Below are positions 25,783-34,461 of a stretch of DNA of 64,000 bases, piece by piece; position 1 is the stretch's first letter, and each line of letters starts with the position of its first letter. The stretch is from Streptomyces sp. NRRL S-118 (GTDB lineage: Bacteria; Actinomycetota; Actinomycetes; Streptomycetales; Streptomycetaceae). Where the stretch lies: assembly GCF_000716335.1 (NCBI RefSeq), contig NZ_KL591003.1, positions 169,913 through 233,912 on the forward strand, in the 5' to 3' direction. The notes below the pieces were generated by a model. The model made no database searches and was not told the origin of the DNA. It was given only the letters and a program-made list of their open reading frames with translations. The position numbers and the translations under genes are program-made.

Positions 25783-26136
25783 TCAGGCCCGTTCCGCCAC
25801 CAGGTGCCGCACGGTGCGGGCGATGAGGTCGTACGGCACGGGGGCGTTCAGGGGGAACTTCAGCGTTCCCCGGCCCGACCGGTAGGGCTCGATGTCGCGC
25901 TGGAACGCGGCGTCGCCCTGCGGGACGGGGTAGACGCTGACGTGGTGCCGCCATCCGGCGAAGTACACGAGGTTCCGGCGGTCGAGCGTGACCGCCGGGA
26001 TCCCGTAACCGATCTTCTCGCCGATGCCCTCGGGCGCCGCCTCGTGGATCGTGCGCCGGATCCGTTCGAGGACGGTGCGCACGTCGTCGGGGAAGGAGCC
26101 GATGTAGTCGTCGACGGACGCGAAGTGCTCTGCCAC
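25783..26136 (-). CDS. DUF1801 (YdhG-like) protein
   Basis: A 117-residue cytoplasmic protein with the DUF1801 pattern: ASVDDYIGSFPDDVRTVLER and IRRTIHEAAPEGIGEKIGYG, then IPAVTLDRRNLVYFAGWRHH and the C-terminal GTLKFPLNAPVPYDLIARTV. Members adopt a small alpha/beta fold seen in frataxin-related proteins, and some have been proposed as iron chaperones, but their role is not established. GTG 26136 was chosen because AAAGG lies 8 bases upstream; an earlier GTG would add 10 residues. It appears to stand alone. Confidence 0.8.
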   Translation of the reverse strand: MAEHFASVDDYIGSFPDDVRTVLERIRRTIHEAAPEGIGEKIGYGIPAVTLDRRNLVYFAGWRHHVSVYPVPQGDAAFQRDIEPYRSGRGTLKFPLNAPVPYDLIARTVRHLVAERA

Positions 26137-26232
26137 GGTCGTGCCTTTCGCCGCGTACGCACTCACGCTAGGCGCAGACCGGCCGCCGCGCGCGTCGTGC
26201 ACGCGGCGGCACCCGGGGTGCGGCGCACGTCG

Positions 26233-27114
26233 TCAGCACAGCACCTTCAGGGCGCCGGGCCGCACCCGGAGCGTCACCGGCAGCGTCGCGTCGACCTCGC
26301 CGTCCGCGCCGTACGGGAGGTCCCGGTCGGCCTCGATGCGGATCTCCTCGCCCCGCAGGACCTCGACCTGGGGGCGCCGCATGTGCGCCCCGGTCTTGAG
26401 CTCGTTCATCAGCGCGAAGAAAAGCCGCTTCGGGGCGTGGCGGACGACGACGACGTCGAGCAGCCCGTCGTCGACGCGGGCGTCCGGCGCGATGCGGCGG
26501 CCGAAGCCGTAGAAGCCGGAGTTGGCGGCGACGACCGTGTAGCCGCTCCGTTGGTGCGTCGTGCCGTCGATGGTGATGCGGTATGCCGCCGGCCGCCAGC
26601 CCGCCACCGCCCGGGCGCCGCCCGCGTAGTACGACGCGGCTCCCCGCAGCAGCCGCGACCGGTTGGCGTACCGGTTGGCGACGGCGTCGACGCCCGCGTA
26701 CACGCTGCCCAGGACCGCGGTCCTCGTGTGGACGGCCGATTCCACCTCGATGGTGTCGACGGCGCGCGGGGTGCCCCGCAGGAGGAGCTCCGCCAGGGCC
26801 GCGGGCTCGCCGGGCAGGCCCAGGGCCCTGGCGAAGTCGTTGCCGCGCCCCGACGGGACGAGGCCCAGCACGGCGTCGGTGCCGCTGAGCACCCCGCCGA
26901 CGGCTCCAGCCATCCCGTCGCCACCGACCGCGAGCACGACGTGCCCCTGTGCGGCGGCCTGCCGTGCCAGCTCGCGGGCGTGGTCGAGGCTGCGGCTGTA
27001 GCGGGTCTCCAGCCCGGCCCCCGCCTCCCGCAGGAGCCGGGCCACGGGCAGCAGGGCCGCCGTACCGCTGGAACTTCCCGCGGCCGGGTTGACGACGGCG
27101 GTGAACTGTCGCAT
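26233..27114 (-). CDS. Diacylglycerol/sphingosine kinase-like lipid kinase
   Basis: A 293-residue kinase of the DagK/YegS family that phosphorylates a lipid hydroxyl with ATP. Motifs are FTAVVNPAAGSSSG (nucleotide-binding N-terminus), VLAVGGDGMAGAVGG (the GGDG catalytic loop), LVPSGRGNDFARALGLP and, in the C-terminal beta-sandwich, ELKTGAHMRRPQVEVLRGEE and LPYGADGEVDATLPVTL. A GGAGG site precedes ATG 27114. It lies 33 bases downstream of the alkyl-DHAP-synthase-like gene on the same strand, so the two probably form an operon for an unusual glycerolipid. Confidence 0.85.
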   Translation of the reverse strand: MRQFTAVVNPAAGSSSGTAALLPVARLLREAGAGLETRYSRSLDHARELARQAAAQGHVVLAVGGDGMAGAVGGVLSGTDAVLGLVPSGRGNDFARALGLPGEPAALAELLLRGTPRAVDTIEVESAVHTRTAVLGSVYAGVDAVANRYANRSRLLRGAASYYAGGARAVAGWRPAAYRITIDGTTHQRSGYTVVAANSGFYGFGRRIAPDARVDDGLLDVVVVRHAPKRLFFALMNELKTGAHMRRPQVEVLRGEEIRIEADRDLPYGADGEVDATLPVTLRVRPGALKVLC

Positions 27115-27147
27115 GTGCGCGCCTCCGTAGGGCAGGACAGGCTGGGG

Positions 27148-28743
27148 TCAGGGGTGGCGGACGGGGACGAGGATGCCGGGATTGAGCACCCCTGCCGGAT
27201 CGAGCTCCCCCTTGACGGCCTGGAGGACGCGGACGCCGAGGGGGCCCGCTTCCCGGGCGTACCAGTCGCGGTGGTCGGTGCCGACGCCGTGGTGGTGGCT
27301 GATGGTGCCGCCGGCGGCCAGGATCGCCTCGTTCGCGGCGTGTTTGGCCGGGGCCCAGTGCGCGACGGGGTCCTTTCCCTGGGCGGAGACGACCGTGAAG
27401 TACAGGGAGGCGCCGTTCTCGTACACGTGGGAGATGTGGCACATGACCAGCGGGGGCGTGCCCGCGTCGGAGAGGGCGGTGGTCAGTGCCTGGCGGACGC
27501 CCTGGTACAGCTGCGGCAGCGCGGACCAGAAGGCGGCCGTCTCCAGGGTCTCGGCGAAGGCCCCGGCGTCGAGGAGCGCGTCACGGAGGTAGGGGGCGTC
27601 GTAGCGGCCGTGGGCCCAGCGGTCCCCCGGTTCCCGGCCGACGCACTCGCCGCCCTCCGCCAGGAGGACCTCGTGGACCCCGCTGCGGCACTCCTCGTTG
27701 CGCGCGGCCGTCCCTTCGTACCCGACGATCGCCATGCAGCCGGCCGCTTCCGGGGCTCCGCTGCCGATGCGGTCGGGGTGGGCCAGGCCGATGAAGGTCT
27801 CGGTCTCGTCGGACAGGCGCAGCACGGTCGGGCGCGGCCCGTCCTGGGCGAGCTTGCGCAGCGCGGCGGCGCCGGCCTCGAAGGAGGCGAAGCGCCAGCC
27901 TTCGTAGACGCGCTGCTCGGGCAGCGGGCGGAGGCGCACGGTCACCGAGGTGATCACGCCGAGCGCGCCCTCGGAGCCGAGCACGAGCTGGCGCAGGTCC
28001 GGGCCGGCCGCAGAGCGGGGCGCGCGTCCGGCCTCCCAGGTGCCCTCGGGGGTGGCCACGGTGATGCCGAGCACCATCTCGTCGAACCGGCCGTAGCCCG
28101 CGGACGCCTGGCCGCTGGAGCGGGCCGCGGCGAATCCGCCGATGGTGGCCCATTCGTACGACTGGGGGAAGTGGCCGAGGGTGTAGCCGCGTTCGTTGAG
28201 CAGGGCCTCGGCCTGCGGCGCGCGCAGCCCGGGCTGGAAGGTCGCGGTGCGGGAGACCTCGTCCAGGCCGAGGAGGGCGTCCATGCGGCGCAGGTCCAGG
28301 GCGACGAAGCTGGAGCGCTCGGGGGCCAGGCCGCCGACGACGGAGGTGCCGCCGCCGAACGGCACGGCGGCCACCTGGTGTTCGCTGCACACGCGCAGGA
28401 CGGCGAGGACCTCGTCGTGGCTGCCGGGCAGCAGGACGGCGGCCGGGATGTCGTCGACCTCGCCCGCGCGGATGCGCAGCAGGTCGGGGGTGGACTTGCC
28501 GCGGGTGTGGCGGATGCGGGTCTCGGCGTCCGTCCGCAGGTGCGCGGGGTCGCCCAGGCATGCGGCGAGGGCGCGGAGGGTGGCGTTCGTGAGCGGTGAG
28601 GCGGGGACGGGGATGTCCTCGATCGCGGCGGGGCCGTGGTCGCGCGGGGTGACGCCGAGCAGGTCGCGCAGCAGGCCGGTCACGGTGCCGGGCAGGGGTG
28701 CCGCCTTGGCCGGGTCGCCCCAGCCGCTCCACAACATGTCCAC
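27148..28743 (-). CDS. Alkyl-DHAP-synthase-like FAD enzyme
   Basis: A 531-residue FAD-linked oxidase (PCMH-type). The FAD-binding domain is seen in VAAVPFGGGTSVVGGLAPE and AARSSGQASAGYGRFDEMVL with GSEGALGVITSVTVRLRPLP. The C-terminal GGTISHHHGVGTDHRDW is the HHH signature of alkyldihydroxyacetonephosphate synthase, which swaps an acyl chain for a fatty alcohol to make the ether bond of ether lipids. The end, LDPAGVLNPGIL, is typical. GTG 28743 follows GAGGAA. It is divergent from a TetR gene and followed by a lipid kinase, with GlpD beyond the TetR gene, which fits ether-lipid synthesis. A relative acting as D-lactate or glycolate dehydrogenase cannot be excluded. Confidence 0.8.
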   Translation of the reverse strand: MDMLWSGWGDPAKAAPLPGTVTGLLRDLLGVTPRDHGPAAIEDIPVPASPLTNATLRALAACLGDPAHLRTDAETRIRHTRGKSTPDLLRIRAGEVDDIPAAVLLPGSHDEVLAVLRVCSEHQVAAVPFGGGTSVVGGLAPERSSFVALDLRRMDALLGLDEVSRTATFQPGLRAPQAEALLNERGYTLGHFPQSYEWATIGGFAAARSSGQASAGYGRFDEMVLGITVATPEGTWEAGRAPRSAAGPDLRQLVLGSEGALGVITSVTVRLRPLPEQRVYEGWRFASFEAGAAALRKLAQDGPRPTVLRLSDETETFIGLAHPDRIGSGAPEAAGCMAIVGYEGTAARNEECRSGVHEVLLAEGGECVGREPGDRWAHGRYDAPYLRDALLDAGAFAETLETAAFWSALPQLYQGVRQALTTALSDAGTPPLVMCHISHVYENGASLYFTVVSAQGKDPVAHWAPAKHAANEAILAAGGTISHHHGVGTDHRDWYAREAGPLGVRVLQAVKGELDPAGVLNPGILVPVRHP

Positions 28744-28805
28744 GGGATTCGGTTCCTCGCCGTCGGGTTTCGGGTCCTGGCGTGCCCTGGGGCCCGCACT
28801 GGCAT

Positions 28806-28818
28806 TACACTGTGACAG
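28806..28818 (+). promoter_or_regulatory. Leaderless promoter and palindrome at TetR start
   Basis: TACACT (28806-28811), a good -10 box, ends 7 bases before the ATG at 28819, so transcription probably begins at or next to the start codon (leaderless mRNA). The palindrome CTGT-G-ACAG (28810-28818) overlaps it and touches the ATG, a natural place for autorepression by the TetR protein. No clear -35 box is visible. Confidence 0.45.
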
Positions 28819-29418
28819 ATGACGCCCATTCGTCACAACCATTCGGACGGGGAAACCGTCCTCGACGCGGCCCGTGACTGCGTCCTCGCCGTCGGGGTGC
28901 GCCGGACGACGCTGACCGACGTGGCCCGCCGCGCCGGGGTCTCGCGCATGACGCTCTACCGCCGGTGGCCCGATGTACGGACCCTGGTCGGGGACGTGAT
29001 GACCCGTGAGTGGGTCGCCCTCGCCGTGTCGGCCATGCCCGAGCGGGAACCCGGCGCCCCCACCCGGCCGGGGCTGGTCGACGGGCTGGTCGCGGGCGTC
29101 GAGGCGTTCCGGGCCCACCCGCTGTTCCACAAGATCCTCGACGTCGACCCCGAGCTCCTGCTGCCGTACGTGCTGGACCGGCGGGGCGCCAGCCAGGACG
29201 CGCTGCTGGGCCTCATCACCGGCGCGCTGGAGGAAGGGCACGCCGACGGGTCGGTCCGGGTAGCCCACCCCGACCGCCAGGCCCGCTCCCTGCTGCTGAT
29301 CGTCCAGTCCTTCACGCTCTCGCTGCGCACCATGACCGACGCGTCCGACCCCGAGCTCGATGAAGCGGCATTCCTCGGTGAGCTGCGGACCCTCCTGGAA
29401 AGGACCCTCGCCCCATGA
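28819..29418 (+). CDS. TetR-family transcriptional regulator
   Basis: A 199-residue repressor. The N-terminal HTH is clear: VLDAARDCVLAVGVRRTTLT then DVARRAGVSRMTLYRRW. The C-terminal ligand domain is helical and unassigned (FRAHPLFHKILDVDPELLLP). No ribosome site precedes ATG 28819; a -10-like box 7 bases upstream suggests a leaderless transcript. Its stop overlaps the glpD start (ATGA), and it is divergent from the alkyl-DHAP-synthase-like gene, so it probably controls both. A lipid or acyl/alkyl-CoA ligand would fit the context, but this is inference. Confidence 0.87.
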   Translation: MTPIRHNHSDGETVLDAARDCVLAVGVRRTTLTDVARRAGVSRMTLYRRWPDVRTLVGDVMTREWVALAVSAMPEREPGAPTRPGLVDGLVAGVEAFRAHPLFHKILDVDPELLLPYVLDRRGASQDALLGLITGALEEGHADGSVRVAHPDRQARSLLLIVQSFTLSLRTMTDASDPELDEAAFLGELRTLLERTLAP

Positions 29419-31034
29419 GCCACCCGCTCAGCCGGTCGCGCACCACCCCCGCACCCGCGCGGGCGTCGTCGTCGCTGAACGCGGCCCGCCGCCGGCGCGA
29501 ACTGTCCGGGCTCGCCGACGGCACACCGGTGGACGTCCTCGTCGTCGGCCTCGGGGCCACCGGTGCGGGCGTCGCGCTCGACGCCGCCTCCCGCGGCCTG
29601 ACGGTCGCCGCGATCGACGCCCACGACCTGGCCTTCGGCACCTCGCGCTGGAGCTCCAAGCTCATCCACGGCGGGCTGCGCTACCTGGCGTCCGGGCAGC
29701 TCGACGTCGCCCACGAGAGCGCCGTGGAGCGGGGCGTCCTGATGGAGCGGATCGCCCCGCACCTGGTCGGCGCCCAGCCGTTCGTGCTGCCGCTGACGCC
29801 GCTGGTCTCCCGGTCACAGGCGGCGCTGGCCCGGGCCGGACTGCGGGCCGGGGACCTGTTGCGCGCCTCGGCGCGCACGTCACGTTCCACGCTGCCCGCG
29901 CCGCGGACCCTCTCCCCCGTGGAGACCCGGCACATGGCGCCCGTCCTGCGGTCCACCGGTCTGCGCGGCGGGCTGCTCTCCTGGGACGGCAGGGTCACCG
30001 ACGACGCCCGGCTGGTGACGGCCGTCGCCCGGACCGCCGCGGCACACGGCGCGCGGGTCCTCACCCGGACGCGGGCGCTGTCCCTCGACGGCGGCGGAGC
30101 CCTGGTACGGGACGAACTCACGGGCGAGGAGACCAGGATCAGGGCCCGCGCCGTCGTCAACGCGACCGGCGTCTGGGCGGGCGGGCTGATCGAGGACATC
30201 CGGCTGCGGCCCTCCCGGGGCACCCATCTGGTCCTCCGCTCGGAGGACCTGGGCTCGCTCACCGCCGGCCTGCACATCCCCATCCCCGGCGAGGCGAACC
30301 GCTTCGTCCTGGTCCTGCCGCAGGGGGACGGCCGGGTGTACGTGGGACTGACGGACGAACCGGTCGACGGTGACGTCCCGGACGTTCCGGAGGTCCCGGA
30401 GACGGACATCGGCTTCCTGCTCGACGTCCTCGGTTCGGCGCTGGACGTGTCACTGGGCCGCGACGACGTCATCGGCGCCTTCGCCGGCCTGCGGCCCCTC
30501 CTCGACACGCCGGGAACGCCGGGCACGTCCGGCGCCTCACGGACGGCCGACATCTCCCGCAAGCACGCCGTGCTCACCTCGCCCGACGGGGTCGTGACCG
30601 TGGTGGGCGGCAAGCTCACGACGTACCGGCGCATGGCGCAGGACGCCCTGGACGCGGCGGTCTCCGCACGCGGTCTCACGGCGGGGCCCTGCCGTACGGC
30701 ATGCCTTCCGCTGGTCGGGGCGGCCGCCCCGGCGGCCCTCGCCGCCCTGGACGCCCCCCGCCGGCTGGTGCGCCGCTACGGCACCGAGGCTCCGGCCGTG
30801 CACGCGCTGGGGCTGGAGGATCCCGCCCTCGCGCGCCCCGTCGTGCCGGGCCATCCGGTGACCGTGGCCGAACTGGTGTGGGCGGTGCGCCATGAAGGGG
30901 CGCTCGACGAGGCCGACGCCCTCGACCGCCGCACCCGGATCGGAGTGGTGCCGCACGACCGGGAAGCGGCGCTGGACACGGCCCGTGAAGTGCTCCGCCA
31001 CGAGGACGGGCGGCTCACGCCGCGCACGCCCTGA
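29415..31034 (+). CDS. glpD: FAD-dependent glycerol-3-phosphate dehydrogenase
   Basis: A 539-residue flavoenzyme that oxidises glycerol 3-phosphate to dihydroxyacetone phosphate at the membrane. It shows the dinucleotide-binding VDVLVVGLGATGAGVALDAA, the GlpD signature FGTSRWSSKLIHGGLRYLA, the substrate-domain IRARAVVNATGVWA and the second signature GGKLTTYRRMAQDALDAAV, plus a C-terminal helical domain. The ATG overlaps the TetR stop by 4 bases, so the two are coupled. In this setting its product DHAP would feed the neighbouring alkyl-DHAP-synthase-like enzyme after acylation. The N-terminus is about 35 residues longer than in E. coli. Confidence 0.9.
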   Translation: MSHPLSRSRTTPAPARASSSLNAARRRRELSGLADGTPVDVLVVGLGATGAGVALDAASRGLTVAAIDAHDLAFGTSRWSSKLIHGGLRYLASGQLDVAHESAVERGVLMERIAPHLVGAQPFVLPLTPLVSRSQAALARAGLRAGDLLRASARTSRSTLPAPRTLSPVETRHMAPVLRSTGLRGGLLSWDGRVTDDARLVTAVARTAAAHGARVLTRTRALSLDGGGALVRDELTGEETRIRARAVVNATGVWAGGLIEDIRLRPSRGTHLVLRSEDLGSLTAGLHIPIPGEANRFVLVLPQGDGRVYVGLTDEPVDGDVPDVPEVPETDIGFLLDVLGSALDVSLGRDDVIGAFAGLRPLLDTPGTPGTSGASRTADISRKHAVLTSPDGVVTVVGGKLTTYRRMAQDALDAAVSARGLTAGPCRTACLPLVGAAAPAALAALDAPRRLVRRYGTEAPAVHALGLEDPALARPVVPGHPVTVAELVWAVRHEGALDEADALDRRTRIGVVPHDREAALDTAREVLRHEDGRLTPRTP

Positions 31035-31046
31035 GGAGCGGGCCGG

Positions 31047-31166
31047 TCAGTTGCTGTGCCGGGCCAGGCTGTAGAAGAGGATCAGTACGGCGACCGCCAT
31101 CACGATCAGATGGAGCCAGGCGGGGGCGGCCGCCGCGTCCTGAGCGGCTGTCACGATGTGGTTCAC
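31047..31166 (-). CDS. Very small single-pass membrane protein
   Basis: A 39-residue frame: a short polar N-terminus (NHIVTAAQDAAAA) and one hydrophobic segment (AWLHLIVMAVAVLILFYSLA) ending in RHSN. GTG 31166 has a strong GGAGGAA site 4-5 bases upstream, which is the main support. It is convergent with glpD. I know of no function for it; it could be a small regulator or stabiliser of a membrane complex. Confidence 0.55.
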   Translation of the reverse strand: MNHIVTAAQDAAAAPAWLHLIVMAVAVLILFYSLARHSN

Positions 31167-31278
31167 AGGTTCCTCCGTGTCAATTCGTGGTGTCATTCCA
31201 GGCGTTGACGCGTCATGCTGCGCGCGTACCCCGTGAACCGGCTCTGACGCGCGTACCGGAGGAGGGAGGGCCGAAAGC

Positions 31279-31758
31279 GTGAGGTTCGAGCAGGTCTTCA
31301 CGTACGCGTGGCCGTACGGCGGCGGCGCGGCGGGGTCGACGCCGGGCACGTCGGTCCTGTCCGTCGCCCACGAGCCGGCGGAGGAGGGCACGCCGCGTCG
31401 CTGGCTGCTGCTGGCCGGGCTGCCGCACGTCACCGAGCTGCTGCCCTTCGACGACGCCGCGCAGGTCCGGGCGTTCGGCCGGGCGGTGCTCGGCCTGCGG
31501 TCGGCTCCCGCCGCCCATGAGCACGAGTTCCTCCTCGGTGAGGAGGGGCCCGAGGAGGAGCGCTTCGCCACCCTGCGGGTCGGCCGGGACGGGGGTGAGG
31601 GGACGCGTGCCTTCTTCTCCTACCGGTCGTACGTCGCCGTCCCCGGCCGGCCCGAGTGGACCTCCCCGGGGCTGGAGGTGGTCTGCCGCGACGTCGAGGT
31701 GGACCGGGCGCGGGCGGAGGCTCGCGCCCTGCTCGCCGGGCTGGACGGCGCCGGCTGA
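31279..31758 (+). CDS. Conserved hypothetical protein
   Basis: A 159-residue acidic, apparently cytoplasmic protein beginning RFEQVFTYAWPYGGGAAGST and ending in an amphipathic helix (VEVDRARAEARALLAGLD). Central segments alternate strands and turns (RRWLLLAGLPHVTELLPFDD, RFATLRVGRDGGEGTRAFFS). Composition and third-position GC fit a real gene. GTG 31279 is preceded by purine-rich GGAGGGAGGG about 10 bases away. I do not recognise the family, and the context gives no functional clue. Confidence 0.6.
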   Translation: MRFEQVFTYAWPYGGGAAGSTPGTSVLSVAHEPAEEGTPRRWLLLAGLPHVTELLPFDDAAQVRAFGRAVLGLRSAPAAHEHEFLLGEEGPEEERFATLRVGRDGGEGTRAFFSYRSYVAVPGRPEWTSPGLEVVCRDVEVDRARAEARALLAGLDGAG

Positions 31759-31782
31759 CTCCGGTCGCCGGCCGGCCGCCGG

Positions 31783-32637
31783 TCATCCCGTGCTCGCCCC
31801 GGCACGCGCCAGCGTGAACACTCCCACGACGATGAGGCCGACCCCGAGCAGCTCCGGCACCAGCCACCAGCCGGTGCGTACGTGCTCCTCGTAGAGCAGC
31901 ACGCCCAGCACGAGGCTCACGCCCGCGTCGCCCAGCGTGAGCGCCGGCTGCGAGGCGACGAGCGGCCCGCCCTGCAGCGCGTGTTCCAGCAGCAGGAGCG
32001 CGCAGATGCCGCAGACGGCGAAGGCGTACGTGTGCCAGGTGCTGAAGAACGCGCCGACGCCGCTGTCGTCGAGGATGTGCATGGACGTCTTCATCAGGGC
32101 GGCCGTCAGGGCGTAGCACACCGCGGTGGCGGCCCCGAGGCACCCCGCCCTCGCCCTGCCGGGCGGCCGGCGCAGTGCCGCGGTCGTCAGCGCCAGGACG
32201 ACCACGGCGCACCCGGCCAGGGTGGGCACCCACCGGTCGAGCGGCACGTGCGTGCGGTTGCCCTCGGGGGCGGCCGCCATGAGCGCCAGGCCCAGCCCGG
32301 CGACGACGGCGGCCACGGCCGCCCACAGCGGCCGGGCCAGCCGCTGACGGTCCGCCAGCGAGCCGAACAGCAGGGCGAGGGGCAGTTCCAGTACGAACAG
32401 TGGCTGCACGAGGGCCAGGGGGCCGGTCGCCAGGGCGACCGCCTGGCCCACTCCGGCGACGATCACGGCCAGCATGCCGGCCAGCCAGATCGGTCGTCTC
32501 AGCAGATCGAGCAGCAGACCGGGCCGGAAGCCCTGTGCCTGGGGGACGGTCAGGGTGGCGCGGCGCTGGAGCACGGTGGCGAGCGCGTTGCTCGCCGCCG
32601 CGCACAGCGCGAAGAGGGTGGGGAGGAGGACGCCCAT
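31783..32637 (-). CDS. DMT-superfamily membrane transporter
   Basis: A 284-residue integral membrane protein with about nine or ten hydrophobic segments. It begins MGVLLPTLFALCAAASNALA, continues with a basic loop (LQRRATL), and repeats the two-fold pattern of drug/metabolite (EamA-like) transporters (GQAVALATGPLALVQPLFVL; ALTLGDAGVSLVLGVLLYEE). The second half ends in LLGVGLIVVGVFTLARAG. ATG 32637 has an AGGAT site. The substrate is unknown. It is transcribed away from the NRPS cluster and is separated from it by a 540-base non-coding stretch, so I regard it as outside the cluster. Confidence 0.78.
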   Translation of the reverse strand: MGVLLPTLFALCAAASNALATVLQRRATLTVPQAQGFRPGLLLDLLRRPIWLAGMLAVIVAGVGQAVALATGPLALVQPLFVLELPLALLFGSLADRQRLARPLWAAVAAVVAGLGLALMAAAPEGNRTHVPLDRWVPTLAGCAVVVLALTTAALRRPPGRARAGCLGAATAVCYALTAALMKTSMHILDDSGVGAFFSTWHTYAFAVCGICALLLLEHALQGGPLVASQPALTLGDAGVSLVLGVLLYEEHVRTGWWLVPELLGVGLIVVGVFTLARAGASTG

Positions 32638-33177
32638 GCCCCGATCCTGGTGCGGCGGAGGGACAGGGGCGGGCCGACACGTCGGCCGCGGGGCCGGTGG
32701 GGGCCATCGGGGTGCGGTGGGCCCTCCAGGGCCGCGCCTCCCGACCGACGAGGGTCCCCGACGGGCGGAGGCGCGGGCTTCGCGCCCTGTCGGCGACTGC
32801 GGTTCTTTCGGTGGGTGCGGCCTCGGGGCCCGCCCGCGCGGGTGCGGCCTCCGGGGCCGGGGGCCCGCCCGGCGGAGGAACGGGTACCGGGCGCTCCTCG
32901 CGGCTGCCGCTCCCGGTAGGCGTGGTCTCTCGGGCTGGGGCTTGCCCGGCGGACGAACTCCCCGGCCGACGACCGCGGTCACCGGACACAGGGAACGGAC
33001 ACAGGGAACCCCTGACCTCTGCCGCCACCGGCAGCTGCGGCCTCCCGAGGCGCGGTCTCCCGACCGGGCGCGATCTCCCGGCGGATGCGGCTTCTCGACG
33101 GCAGCGGCGCCCCGGCCCGGCGGCGCATCCGCCCGGCGCCGCCCGGCCAGGGTTCGCGCCCGCCGGCCCGGCTCGGC
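32638..33177. other. Non-coding spacer before the NRPS cluster
   Basis: About 540 bases of very GC-rich, degenerate-repeat sequence (recurring GCGGCCTCC, GCGGTCTCC and GCGATCTCC-like units and a duplicated ACACAGGGAAC at 32995-33012). Frames crossing it are Gly/Arg/Pro-rich and lack start sites. I take it as the left border of the cluster. Confidence 0.5.
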
Positions 33178-34461
33178 TCAGGGGCGGGAGGCGGCCGTCG
33201 GCACAGGTTCCGGTCCCGGGGCCGGCGGGGCCGGCGGGCGGAGGCGCTGGAAGCGGGTGACGGCCGGGGAGGTGACCGCCGTGGTGATCAGGGCCACCAG
33301 CACCAGCATGGTGAACAGCTCGGGCCCGATCACCCCGAGCTCCAGACCGATGGACAGCACCACCAGCTCGGTCAGGCCCCGGCAGTTCATCAGGGCCCCG
33401 ATCGACATGGCCTGCCGCCAGGACTGTCCGCACGCCAGCGCGGCACCGGCCGCCCCGCCCCACTTGCCGAGCACGGCGACCGCGAGCAGCGCTCCCGTCC
33501 ACAGCCATTGCACTGGGTCGGTAGCCAGGGCCCCGATCTCCGTGCTGAGTCCGGTGTGCACGAAGAACAGTGGCAGCAGCACCGGGACCACCACGGCGCG
33601 CAGCCGGGCGGACGACGCCTCGATGCGGCGGTGGCCGCGCGGTGTGGCCACGCCGAAGAGGAAGGCGCCGAACAGGGTGTGCACCCCGATCAGGTCCGTC
33701 GCCAGCGCGGACAGGCTCAGACCGCTGAACAGCAGGACCAGGACCGCCCCGTCGCCGGCCCGGTCCGTGCGGCCCTTCGCCCACCGTGCCAGCAGGGGAC
33801 GGACCACCAGCAGCATGGCGGCGCCGAAGGCAACGGTGAGCCCCGCCGCCGTGAGGGCGTCGAACGGCGACCCCGCCGAGGTGAACGCGACCACCAGCGC
33901 CAGCAGGCACCAGGCGGCCACGTCGTCGACCGCCGCGCAGGCCATCGCGAGCGCGCCGAGCGGAGTCCCGTACAGACCGCGGTCCACCAGGATCCGGGCC
34001 AGCACCGGGAACGCCGTGATGCTCATGGCGACCGCGATGAAGAGCATGAACGGCATGAACTCGACACCGTCGGGCGCGAGTTGCGCGTACATCGGGATGG
34101 CCAGCAGCGCACCCAGCCCCAGGGGAAGCAGCATGCCCGCCTGACTGACGGCCACGGCGGTCCGCGAGTTGCCGCGCAGGGCACCCAGGTCGAGCTCCAG
34201 CCCGACGAGGAACATGAACGCCAGCAGACCGAGCTGTCCCAGCACCGAGGTGTACGGCAGGACCGACGCGGGGAACAACCAGTGCTGCGCCTCGGGCCAC
34301 AGCCAGCCCAGCAGGGAGGGCCCGAGGACGATGCCCATCGTGATCTCGCCGATCACGGGTGGCTGGCCGAGGCGTCTGACGAGGCTCGCCCCGGCCTGGC
34401 AGGCGAGGATGGCGGCCGGGACGGCGACGAGCAGCGCGGGCATGGCTTCAGCTGCGGACAC
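33178..34461 (-). CDS. CPA2-type Na+(K+)/H+ antiporter
   Basis: A 427-residue cation:proton antiporter with about 12 membrane segments: ALLVAVPAAILACQAGASLV at the start, VIGEITMGIVLGPSLLGWLW (family signature), AFMFLVGLELDLGALRG, AMSITAFPVLARILVDRGLY, ACAAVDDVAAWCLLALVVAF (the membrane Asp-Asp pair) and LMNCRGLTELVVLSIGLELG. GTG 34461 follows GAAGGAG and overlaps the flavin-reductase stop by 14 bases, so the two are coupled. Similar antiporters sit at the edge of glycopeptide-antibiotic clusters. It may help export or ion balance during production, but no specific role is shown. Confidence 0.87.
   Translation of the reverse strand: MSAAEAMPALLVAVPAAILACQAGASLVRRLGQPPVIGEITMGIVLGPSLLGWLWPEAQHWLFPASVLPYTSVLGQLGLLAFMFLVGLELDLGALRGNSRTAVAVSQAGMLLPLGLGALLAIPMYAQLAPDGVEFMPFMLFIAVAMSITAFPVLARILVDRGLYGTPLGALAMACAAVDDVAAWCLLALVVAFTSAGSPFDALTAAGLTVAFGAAMLLVVRPLLARWAKGRTDRAGDGAVLVLLFSGLSLSALATDLIGVHTLFGAFLFGVATPRGHRRIEASSARLRAVVVPVLLPLFFVHTGLSTEIGALATDPVQWLWTGALLAVAVLGKWGGAAGAALACGQSWRQAMSIGALMNCRGLTELVVLSIGLELGVIGPELFTMLVLVALITTAVTSPAVTRFQRLRPPAPPAPGPEPVPTAASRP

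Noticed and set aside
31783..32637. Considered the DMT transporter as part of the NRPS cluster
   Set aside because: It is separated by 540 non-coding bases and an exporter already lies inside the cluster; nothing ties it to biosynthesis.
32400..33260. Possible gene in the spacer between the transporter and antiporter
   Set aside because: Low-complexity Gly/Arg/Pro product, no ribosome site, and it overlaps parts of both neighbouring genes antisense.
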